Shown: one piece after another, positions 43,818 to 51,271 of the stretch
Position numbering within the stretch: position 1 is the stretch's first letter
Layout: each line of letters begins with the position of its first letter
From: Streptomyces sp. H27-H1
Lineage (GTDB): Bacteria > Actinomycetota > Actinomycetes > Streptomycetales > Streptomycetaceae
Length of the DNA: 64,000 nucleotides
NCBI RefSeq assembly: GCF_026627445.1
Contig: NZ_JAPNLJ010000009.1
Location: 124,001 to 188,000, forward strand
Direction: 5' to 3'
Translations under genes and position numbers: made by a program
The notes under the pieces: generated by a model
What the model was told of the DNA's origin: nothing
The model's database searches: none
The model's input: the letters and a program-made list of their open reading frames with translations, nothing else

Positions 43818-44984
43818 GTGAGAGACATTGTCGACCGGGCCTGTGAGGCCGCGCTGTACAGCCAGGATGACGCCGGACTGGATGCCGGGGCTTCGGTGCT
43901 CGTTGCCGAGGGGGAGCGGTGGGGCGGGGTCGGGCAGGCGCTGCTCGCGCGCGGGGAGGCTTACGTACGGCAGGCCTGGGAGCGGGGGTGGCGGCCGGCC
44001 GACGTGCTGCGGCTCGTACGCCGGGACCTGGAGCAGGCGCACCTGCGGATCGCCGAGGACCTGGTCGCCGCCGAGGCGCGGCGGTACGCACGGCTGCCCG
44101 AGCGGTGGACCGACGCCGAGGTGTGGTGGGGGAACGACACGGAGTACGGGGAGCAGCTCGTGCGGCGCGAGCGGACCGACCGCTTCAGCCTGGCCGGGGC
44201 CGTCCTGGAGGTGTTCCGGCTGCTGATCCGGCTGCCGTCCATCGAGCCGGTCGGGCCGCTGCCGGGGGACCCGGCCGACGTACTGGAACACGCGCACATC
44301 GAGCCCCGCATGCTCGGGCGGATCCGGGCGCTGCTCGCGAAGGCGGAGGCGACCACCTTCCCGGAGGAGGCGGAGGCGCTCAGCGCCAAGGCGCAGGAGC
44401 TCATGGCCCGGCACACCGTGGATGCGGCCCTGCTCGCGGTGAAGTCCGGCACGGCGCAGATACCCGGCGCCTGCCGGATCGGCGTCGAGGCCCCGTACGA
44501 GGAGGCCAAGGCGGTGCTGCTCGACGCGGTGGCGAGCGCGAACCGCTGCCGGTCCGTGTGGAACAGCGCCTACGAGTTCTCCACCGTCGTCGGCTTCGAG
44601 AGCGACCTGGAGGCGGTGGAGCTGCTCTACACCTCCCTGCTCGTCCAGGGCACCGCCGCCATGACCCGCGCGGAGGCCGGGCAGCGGGCGGGCGGGCGCA
44701 AGCGCACCAAGACCTTCCGGCAGTCCTTCCTCCTGGCCTACGCGAGCCGGCTCGGCCAGCGCCTCGCCGAGACGGCCGAGCACACGGTGGCCGAGGCCCC
44801 CGACAACCTGCCGGTCCTGGTCGCCCGGGACGTGGCGGTCACCTCGCGGGCCGAGGAGATGTTCCCCCGGACCACGACGACCCGGCTGCGCGGGGCCACC
44901 GACCTCGCGGGCTGGGAGGACGGCACGGCGGCGGCCGACCGGGCACACATGGCGGACGGCAGCCGCCGGTCGCTGCGGGGCTGA
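43818..44984 (+). CDS. DUF2786-containing protein
   Basis: GTG 43818; 388 aa. DUF2786 is visible as RMLGRIRALLAKAEATTFPE / EAEALSAKAQELMARHTVD (residues 172-212), followed by a helical C-terminal region with RTKTFRQSFLLAYASRLGQR. Function of the domain is unknown; some members are linked to phage or plasmid proteins. Cytoplasmic. Confidence 0.75.
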   Translation: MRDIVDRACEAALYSQDDAGLDAGASVLVAEGERWGGVGQALLARGEAYVRQAWERGWRPADVLRLVRRDLEQAHLRIAEDLVAAEARRYARLPERWTDAEVWWGNDTEYGEQLVRRERTDRFSLAGAVLEVFRLLIRLPSIEPVGPLPGDPADVLEHAHIEPRMLGRIRALLAKAEATTFPEEAEALSAKAQELMARHTVDAALLAVKSGTAQIPGACRIGVEAPYEEAKAVLLDAVASANRCRSVWNSAYEFSTVVGFESDLEAVELLYTSLLVQGTAAMTRAEAGQRAGGRKRTKTFRQSFLLAYASRLGQRLAETAEHTVAEAPDNLPVLVARDVAVTSRAEEMFPRTTTTRLRGATDLAGWEDGTAAADRAHMADGSRRSLRG

Positions 44985-44992
44985 CCCCCGGA

Positions 44993-45175
44993 TCACCGCT
45001 CCGAGGAGCCTGCCGGCGGATCCTCCTCGCGCAGCGCCCGGGCCTCCGCCTTCAGGATGCGCGCGGACCTGCCCAGCCCGCGCGCCATCTCGGGCAGCTT
45101 CTTCGAGCCGAACACCATCAGGCAGACGAGCACGATGATGGCGACGTGCCAGGGCTCCAGTGCGTTCCTGAGCAT
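44993..45175 (-). CDS. tatA: TatA-like Sec-independent translocase subunit
   Basis: A protein of 60 aa. One N-terminal membrane helix (WHVAIIVLVCLMVFGSKKLP, with the family F-G-x-x-x-L-P hinge) and an amphipathic helix (EMARGLGRSARILKAEA), then an acidic tail. It forms the pore for folded Tat substrates. It is shorter than the usual TatA of about 90 aa, and may be a second copy. Confidence 0.85.
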   Translation of the reverse strand: MLRNALEPWHVAIIVLVCLMVFGSKKLPEMARGLGRSARILKAEARALREEDPPAGSSER

Positions 45176-45287
45176 GCGGGTATCCGCCTTTCCGCGGGTT
45201 CCGGCAGCCTGCCGGGCGGCGCCGGAACCGGCCCCGCCCGGCCGATGATCGGCGCTGCCGGCCGCCGGCGCCACAGATCACAGGAAG

Positions 45288-45325
45288 CCTGAAGAACACC
45301 TGAAGAACACCTGAAAACTCCTGAA
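45288..45325. promoter_or_regulatory. Four phased CCTGAA direct repeats
   Basis: CCTGAA occurs at 45288, 45299, 45310 and 45320, spaced 11, 11 and 10 bp, one helical turn apart. Such phased direct repeats are typical of OmpR-type response-regulator sites. They lie between the divergent tatA-like and FUSC genes. Confidence 0.5.
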
Positions 45326-45391
45326 GACCGCGTACGGCCGCGCCCGGCCCGGGCTCCGGCGTTCCGCGTACGCCGGGGCTACGCTCGGGGG

Positions 45392-47509
45392 ATGAGCTGG
45401 GTCCGGGCGCTGAAGGACACCGCCCGGTCCGGTCTGCGGGTCGAGCGGGCCCGGCTCCAACCCCTCATCGCGCTCCGGGCCGCCGTCGGGCTCGCCATCG
45501 TCATCGGCGCGGGCCTCGCCTTCCTCGGGCCCGGGTCAGCCGCCAGCTCCGCCTTCGGCGCGTACATGGCGGCCATCGCCACCTTCCAGAAGAGCTGGCG
45601 GCCCCGGCCCGTCCTCGCGCTCGCCGCCGGGCTGACCCTGGCGGCGTCCACCTTCATCGGCTACCTCGTCGGGGCCTCGCACGTCCTGGCCTTCATGCTG
45701 CTGCTCGCCGTGTGGAGCTTCGCGGCGGGCCTGATGTGGGCGGCCGGCCCCACCGCGGGCATGATCGCCTCCGGCAACGTCGCGATCATGCTGGTCACCA
45801 TCACCCTGCCCACCTCCGTGCCCCAGGCCGCCGGGCACGCCGCGATGATCGCCGCGGGCGGGGTGGTCCAGGCCCTGCTGATCGTCCTCTTCCCCATCCG
45901 CCGCTGGGGCGCGCAGCGCGACGCCCTGGCCGACGCCTTGGCCGCCGAGGCCGACTACGCGCGCCGCCTGCGCCAGGACCCGGTCGCCTCCTTCGACCCC
46001 GAACCGCTGATGAAGGCGCGCGCAGCCGCGACCGTGACGGCGCGCCAGGCCCGCCGCCGCCCCGCCGAGCTGCACGGTGCGCGGGGGCTCGCGGAGCGGA
46101 TCCGGCCGGTGCTGGCCCTGCTGGCCGACCCGGCGGTCGGGGCCCCGGCCGAGGGCCCGGCGCGGGACCGGGTACGGGAACTGCTCGCCGCGGCCGGGTC
46201 GGTGCTGGACGCCGCCGCGTCCGCGATCCGGCACGGCGAGGCGGTACGGGTGCCCGCGCCGGCCCTCGCGGTCCTCAAGGCCCCCGACATCGCGGAAGTG
46301 TTCAAGGGAGCCCCGCTGCGGGCCGCGCGCAGGCTCGCCGCCCTGCTGGACGACGTACTCGACACCGCCGAACCGGGCTCGGGGCGCACCGCCGATCCCG
46401 GCGAGTCGATGCTGCGGCCCACCCTGCCGGCGCTCGCGCCGATGGTGCTGGCCTCCTTACGGGCCGAGCTGCGCCCCGGCTCGCCGATCCTGCGGCACGC
46501 CGTGCGGGTCACCGCCGTCGCCTGCGTCGGCTACCTCATCGGCCACGCCCTGCCGCTCGGCCATGCGTACTGGGCCCCGATGGCTTCCGTCATGGTCATG
46601 CGGCCCGACTTCACCCAGACCTACACCCGCGCCGTCGCACGCTTCGCCGGCACCCTGGTCGGGGTGGCCCTCGCGACCGCCGTCGTCCAGCTCGCGCACC
46701 CGGGCATGTACCTGTCCGGGCTGCTCGCTGTCGTCAGCGCGGGCCTGATGTACACGTTCATGCGCACCGGATACGCCGTCTCGATGGTCTGCGTCTCCGC
46801 CTACGTGGTCTTCCTGCTCGGCATGGGCGGGGCGCGCTGGGACCAGACCGTGCCCGACCGGGTCACCCTCACTCTGCTCGGCGGACTCCTCGCGATGCTC
46901 TCCTACGCCGTCTACCCGGCCTGGGAGACCCCGCGACTGCGGACCCGGCTGGCCGACTGGGTGGCGGCCGACGGGCGGTACGCGGCAGCCGTGCTGGAGC
47001 GCTACGCCGACCCGGCCGGAGCCCGCCGGGGCGAGGTGCGCGAGGCCCTGCTCGCGGTGCGCGACGCCCGGGTCGCCTGGCAGGAGGCGGTGGAACGGGC
47101 CGCCGGGGAACCGGTGCGCCACCGCGGGATCTCCCGGACGGCCGCCGAGAACGCGGGCCGGGCCCTGGCCGCGATGGGCCGCCACGCGATGCTGCTGGAG
47201 GCGCACCTCCCGGACCGCGCGCAGGCTCCGGTCCCGGGCGCGGCCGAACTGGCCCGGGCGCTGCGCGAGGCGACGGAGGCGGGCGCGAAGGCGGTACGGG
47301 AGCGCGGGGTGCCCGACTGGGGTGGGGTCCGCACGGCGCTGGCCGACGGGGACACTCCCGACCCGGGCGTGCTGCGCGGGGCGGCGCGGCAGCTGCTGGC
47401 CTCCCTGGAGGAGGTCTCCGAGGCCCTCCGCGCCCAGCCCGGCCCGGAGTCCGCGAACGAGCCCCGAACCGGGCCCCCAGCTGGGCCGCCGAACGGGCCC
47501 CGCCCCTAG
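45392..47509 (+). CDS. FUSC-family membrane protein
   Basis: A protein of 705 aa with two clusters of about 5-6 membrane helices (LIALRAAVGLAIVIGAGLAF onward, residues 25-150; AVRVTAVACVGYLIGHALPL onward, residues 365-500) separated by a soluble helical part. This is the fusaric acid resistance / aromatic acid exporter (YccS-like) layout. Codon 356 is TTA (46457-46459), rare in a backbone gene and possibly a bldA link. Confidence 0.85.
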   Translation: MSWVRALKDTARSGLRVERARLQPLIALRAAVGLAIVIGAGLAFLGPGSAASSAFGAYMAAIATFQKSWRPRPVLALAAGLTLAASTFIGYLVGASHVLAFMLLLAVWSFAAGLMWAAGPTAGMIASGNVAIMLVTITLPTSVPQAAGHAAMIAAGGVVQALLIVLFPIRRWGAQRDALADALAAEADYARRLRQDPVASFDPEPLMKARAAATVTARQARRRPAELHGARGLAERIRPVLALLADPAVGAPAEGPARDRVRELLAAAGSVLDAAASAIRHGEAVRVPAPALAVLKAPDIAEVFKGAPLRAARRLAALLDDVLDTAEPGSGRTADPGESMLRPTLPALAPMVLASLRAELRPGSPILRHAVRVTAVACVGYLIGHALPLGHAYWAPMASVMVMRPDFTQTYTRAVARFAGTLVGVALATAVVQLAHPGMYLSGLLAVVSAGLMYTFMRTGYAVSMVCVSAYVVFLLGMGGARWDQTVPDRVTLTLLGGLLAMLSYAVYPAWETPRLRTRLADWVAADGRYAAAVLERYADPAGARRGEVREALLAVRDARVAWQEAVERAAGEPVRHRGISRTAAENAGRALAAMGRHAMLLEAHLPDRAQAPVPGAAELARALREATEAGAKAVRERGVPDWGGVRTALADGDTPDPGVLRGAARQLLASLEEVSEALRAQPGPESANEPRTGPPAGPPNGPRP

Positions 47510-47528
47510 CGGCGCCTGGCCCTCCGCT

Positions 47529-47547
47529 CGTGCACGTGCATCTGCCC
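47529..47547 (-). repeat. 19-bp inverted repeat, left copy
   Basis: The minus strand reads GGGCAGATGCACGTGCACG, identical to the plus strand at 48561-48579. It contains the palindrome TGCACGTGCA (47531-47540). It lies in front of the DUF397 gene. Confidence 0.65.
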
Positions 47548-47613
47548 ATGCAGCTGTTCATGAACACAGCTATGATCCCGTGCAGTTGACATCTGCACTA
47601 TCGGGGGCTTCCT

Positions 47614-47850
47614 GTGGACCACGCGTACAACGGGATGGCAGCTGCAGAGCTTGACGGGGTGACCTGGCAGAAGAGCAGACACAGCAACTCGCAAGGTTCC
47701 TGTGTGGAGTTCGCGAAACTGCCGGGAGGCGACGTTGCCATGCGCAACTCGCGGTTTCCGGACGGACCGGCGCTCGTGTACACGCCGGCCGAGATAGAAG
47801 CGCTGCTGCTGGGTGTCAAGGACGGCGAGTTCGACCACCTGATCAGCTGA
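47614..47850 (+). CDS. DUF397 protein
   Basis: GTG start; 78 aa. The DUF397 pattern is plain: TWQKSRHSNSQGSCVEFAKL, VAMRNSRFPDGPALVYTPAE. In Streptomyces these small proteins pair with XRE (DUF5753) regulators such as the one at 48800 and with RsbW-like ATPases, as in whiJ-type loci. Probably a partner that tunes the regulator. Confidence 0.9.
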   Translation: MDHAYNGMAAAELDGVTWQKSRHSNSQGSCVEFAKLPGGDVAMRNSRFPDGPALVYTPAEIEALLLGVKDGEFDHLIS

Positions 47851-47880
47851 ACACGCGGATCTGTGCAGATGATCAAGCCA

Positions 47881-47890
47881 TGCACGTGCA
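47881..47890. promoter_or_regulatory. TGCACGTGCA palindrome, middle copy
   Basis: Third instance of the 10-bp palindrome that sits in the repeats at 47529 and 48561. It lies between the convergent DUF397 and ATPase genes, next to CTGTGCAGATGATCA. Confidence 0.5.
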
Positions 47891-47967
47891 CTGGCCGGGA
47901 CTGATCGCAATGATCAGACCCGGCCGGTTGTCGTGAATGTGGTGGTTCGCGGGCCCGCCCGGCCCGG

Positions 47968-48477
47968 TCAGTCCTGGAGCGTGAACAGCGCCCAGACCAC
48001 CTTGCCGGTCAGCCGCCCCGCGAGCGGGTGCCAGCCCCAGCTGTCGCTGTAGGAGTCGACGAGGAAGAGTCCGCGCCCCGACTCCAGGTCGCTGTTGCAC
48101 TCCGTCGCTTCCGGCGCGAAACACCCGCCGGGCCGGCCCTCGCTGGGGTCCCGCACCGCGCACACCAGCCGTGTGCTCCACCGCATCAGGTGCAGGCGTA
48201 CCGGGGGCTCGTTCTCGCCCGCGGCCGGCCCGGAGTCGTCCGGGAGGGCGTGGCGCAGCGCGTTGGTGACGAGTTCGGAGACGACCAGTGCCACGTCGTC
48301 GAACCGGTCGTCGAGACCCCAATGGGAGAGGGTGGAACGCGTGAAGGTGCGTGCACCGCGCACCGCGTCGAAGCGGGCGGGGAGGGCGCAGGACGCGGAC
48401 CCGGAGACAGCCGTGGGGTCGACCGGGGGAAGCCCCTGCCGTAACGGCTCGAGCATGGTCGATCCATTCGTCCCCAT
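47968..48477 (-). CDS. RsbW-like ATP-binding regulator
   Basis: ATG 48477 behind GGGAG; 169 aa. HATPase features: VALVVSELVTNALRHALPDD (N box) and DLESGRGLFLVDSYSDSWGW (G box). It resembles the anti-sigma-factor kinases that accompany DUF397/XRE pairs in Streptomyces. Its partner may be the neighbouring regulator. A GTG at 48486 is an alternative start. Confidence 0.85.
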   Translation of the reverse strand: MGTNGSTMLEPLRQGLPPVDPTAVSGSASCALPARFDAVRGARTFTRSTLSHWGLDDRFDDVALVVSELVTNALRHALPDDSGPAAGENEPPVRLHLMRWSTRLVCAVRDPSEGRPGGCFAPEATECNSDLESGRGLFLVDSYSDSWGWHPLAGRLTGKVVWALFTLQD

Positions 48478-48799
48478 GCGAGGCACTCCCGGGATTCGAA
48501 AGAACTGCGGGGCACGCAGGTGCGCGGGACCATGCTTCCGAATGCGAGAGCCGGATGCAAGGGCAGATGCACGTGCACGCGCCGGACCTGTCCGCTCCCG
48601 TGACGGTTCTTGCTCATTTCTTCCTACGCATCCTTACGGACTTCTTTTACGGCGAGGCCGATTCCGTTACAGAACGAGTACGGAGAGATGCGTTTTGGTG
48701 GCAGACTGCGGGCCTTGAGGGGCACGGGGGCCCCTGCGACGCAGCCATCCAGACGTATCCGTACGCATCCATCCACCGCATAGGGGAGGGGCAGGACTA
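48478..48799. other. Divergent control region of ATPase and XRE genes
   Basis: No gene is supported in these 322 bp. They contain the right copy of the 19-bp inverted repeat and must hold the two divergent promoters. Confidence 0.5.
48561..48579 (+). repeat. 19-bp inverted repeat, right copy
   Basis: GGGCAGATGCACGTGCACG, exact inverted match of 47529-47547, about 1 kb away. It lies between the divergent ATPase and XRE genes and so is probably the XRE operator. Confidence 0.65.
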
Positions 48800-49660
48800 G
48801 TGACCGCAGAAGCCAGTGGTTCTGTGGTGCGCCGCATACTCCTGGGCTCGCAGCTCAGGCGACTCCGAGAATCCCGCGGCATCACCCGTGAGGCGGCCGG
48901 TTACTCGATCCGCGCATCCGAATCGAAGATCAGTCGCTTGGAGTTGGGAAGGGTGAGCTTCAAGGCCAGAGACGTCGAGGACCTCCTGACGCTCTACGGA
49001 GTCACGGACGGCTCGGAGCGCGAATCCCTCCTGGGGCTGGTCCGCGAGGCCAACGTGGCCGGCTGGTGGCACAGCTACGGCGATGTCCTGCCGGGCTGGT
49101 TCCAGACGTACGTCGGCCTGGAGGGCGCCGCCTCCCTCATCCGTATCTACGAAGTCCAGTTCGTGCACGGCCTGTTGCAGACCGAGGCCTACGCCCAGGC
49201 CGTGGTCGGCCGCGGCATGCCCGGCGCCAGCCGTGCCGAGATCGACCGCCGCGTCGCGCTGCGCCTGGAGCGCCAGAAGGTGCTGGTCTCCGAGAACGCC
49301 CCCGTCTTCCACGCCGTCCTCGACGAGGCCGCGCTGCGCCGCCCTTACGGCGACCGGGACGTGATGCGCGGTCAGCTGGAGCACCTCATCGAGATCTCGC
49401 AGCGGCCGAACGTGCACCTTCAGGTCATGCCCTTCTCCTTCGGCGGCCACTCCGGCGAGAGCGGCGCCTTCACCCTGCTGCGCTTCCCCGAGTCCGATCT
49501 CCAGGACGTCGTCTATCTGGAACAGCTCACCAGCGCCCTCTACCTCGACAAAGACGAGGAAGTGAAGCAGTACGAGCGGGCGATGCTGCGCCTCCAGGGC
49601 GACTGCCCGGACCCCGGGCAGACCCGTGATCTCCTCCGTGGTCTGCTCCAACTGTCTTGA
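48800..49660 (+). CDS. XRE regulator with DUF5753 domain
   Basis: GTG start; 286 aa. HTH: LGSQLRRLRESRGITREAAG / YSIRASESKISRLELGRVSF (residues 12-55). The remainder is DUF5753 (YVGLEGAASLIRIYEVQFVH, GLLQTEAYAQAVV, VHLQVMPFSFGGHSGESGAF). This is the WhiJ/BldB-associated class of Streptomyces regulators, expected to work with the DUF397 protein at 47614. Confidence 0.9.
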   Translation: MTAEASGSVVRRILLGSQLRRLRESRGITREAAGYSIRASESKISRLELGRVSFKARDVEDLLTLYGVTDGSERESLLGLVREANVAGWWHSYGDVLPGWFQTYVGLEGAASLIRIYEVQFVHGLLQTEAYAQAVVGRGMPGASRAEIDRRVALRLERQKVLVSENAPVFHAVLDEAALRRPYGDRDVMRGQLEHLIEISQRPNVHLQVMPFSFGGHSGESGAFTLLRFPESDLQDVVYLEQLTSALYLDKDEEVKQYERAMLRLQGDCPDPGQTRDLLRGLLQLS

Positions 49661-49753
49661 TTCGCACGTACTATGACGCCTGATCAGAGCATGACGACGG
49701 CCCATGGGTCTTCCGGTGCAGCGCAAGGACGCGCATTCGACGTAAGGGATGGC

Positions 49754-51211
49754 ATGTCCATATTCGAGGACCTGGCTCACCAGTACATCGACGGCGAATG
49801 GCTGGCCGGTACCGGCTCGTGGGACATCATCGACGTCAACCCCTACAACGGGGAGAAGCTCGCGGCCATCACCGTGGCCACCGTCGAGCAGGTCGACCAG
49901 GCCTACCGGGCGGCCGAGCGGGCCCAGAAGGACTGGGCCGCCACCAGCCCCTACACCAGGCGAGCCGTCCTGGAACGCGCCCTGCGGATCACCGAGGAGC
50001 GCGAGCCGGAGATCGTCGAGGCGATGATCGACGAGCTCGGCGGGACCCGTCCCAAGGCCCAGTACGAGGTCCACCTCGCCAAGGAGTTCATCCGCGAGGC
50101 CATGCAGCTGGCCGTCCGCCCCGAGGGCCGCATCCTGCCCTCGCCGGTCGAGGGCAAGGAGAACCGGGTCCAGCGCCTGCCCGTCGGGGTCGTCGCCGTG
50201 ATCAGCCCCTTCAACTTCCCCTTCCTGGTCACCCTGAAGTCGGTCGCCCCGGCCCTGGCGCTGGGCAACGCCGTCGTCATCAAGCCGAACCAGAACGCGC
50301 CCGTCGTCGGCGGCGGGGTCATCGCCAAGATCTTCGAGGACGCCGGCCTCCCGGCCGGTCTGCTCAACGTCCTGGTCACCGACATCGCCGAGATAGGCGA
50401 CGCACTCCTGACCCACCCCGTACCCAAGGTCATCTCCTTCGCCGGATCCGACCGGGTCGGCCGGCACGTCGGCGCGGTCGCCGCCCGCCACTTCAAGCGG
50501 ACCGTCCTGGAACTGAGCGGCAACAGCGCCCTGGTCGTCCTCGACGACGCCGACCTCGACTACGCGGTGGACGCGGCCGTCTTCAGCCGCTTCGTCTACC
50601 AGGGGCAGGTCTGCATGGCCGCCAACCGGATCCTGGTCGACGCCTGCGTCGCCGAGGAATTCACCGAGAAGTTCACCGCCCGGGTGCGCGCCCTGAACAC
50701 CGGCGACCCGCACGACGCCGACACCCACATCGGCCCCCTGATCAACTCCTTCCAGGCCGAGGCCCTCACCGCGCTCGTCGACCGCGCCGTCGAGTCCGGC
50801 GCGCAAGCGCTCGTGCGGGGCACCACGCGCGGCAACCTGGTCGAGCCGACCGTGCTCGCCGGGCTCCCCGAGGGCTCCCCGCTGCTCGGCCAGGAGATCT
50901 TCGGCCCCGTGGCCCTCCTCGTCGTCTTCGACGGCGAGGACGAGGCGGTCCGCCTCACCAACGAGACCCCCTACGGACTCAGCGGCGCCGTCCACACGCG
51001 GGACGTGGAGCGCGGGGTGCGCTTCGCGAAGCGCATCGAGACCGGGATGATCCACGTCAACGACTCCACCATCGGAGACGAGCCGCTCGCGGCGTTCGGC
51101 GGGGAGAAGGCCTCCGGCATGGGCCGGCTGAACGGCGAGGCCACCATCGAGGCCTTCACCACCCAGAAATGGATCTCGGTCCAGCACGGCCGGACCCGGT
51201 TCCCGTTCTAG
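49754..51211 (+). CDS. NAD(P)-dependent aldehyde dehydrogenase
   Basis: ATG 49754 behind AAGGGA; 485 aa. Key motifs: VVAVISPFNFPFLVTLKSVA (Rossmann entry), VIKPNQNAPVVGG, ISFAGSDRVGRHVG, LELSGNSALVVLDDAD (catalytic Glu region; the usual LELGGKNP reads LELSGNSA) and YQGQVCMAANRILVD (catalytic Cys). Related to benzaldehyde/vanillin dehydrogenases. An in-frame start at 49673 would add 27 residues. Confidence 0.9.
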   Translation: MSIFEDLAHQYIDGEWLAGTGSWDIIDVNPYNGEKLAAITVATVEQVDQAYRAAERAQKDWAATSPYTRRAVLERALRITEEREPEIVEAMIDELGGTRPKAQYEVHLAKEFIREAMQLAVRPEGRILPSPVEGKENRVQRLPVGVVAVISPFNFPFLVTLKSVAPALALGNAVVIKPNQNAPVVGGGVIAKIFEDAGLPAGLLNVLVTDIAEIGDALLTHPVPKVISFAGSDRVGRHVGAVAARHFKRTVLELSGNSALVVLDDADLDYAVDAAVFSRFVYQGQVCMAANRILVDACVAEEFTEKFTARVRALNTGDPHDADTHIGPLINSFQAEALTALVDRAVESGAQALVRGTTRGNLVEPTVLAGLPEGSPLLGQEIFGPVALLVVFDGEDEAVRLTNETPYGLSGAVHTRDVERGVRFAKRIETGMIHVNDSTIGDEPLAAFGGEKASGMGRLNGEATIEAFTTQKWISVQHGRTRFPF

Positions 51212-51271
51212 AGGTGCGGGAGACCTAGACTCGGGCGGGTCAGGCGAGGACGCGTCCGGGGGAGAGCCGAG

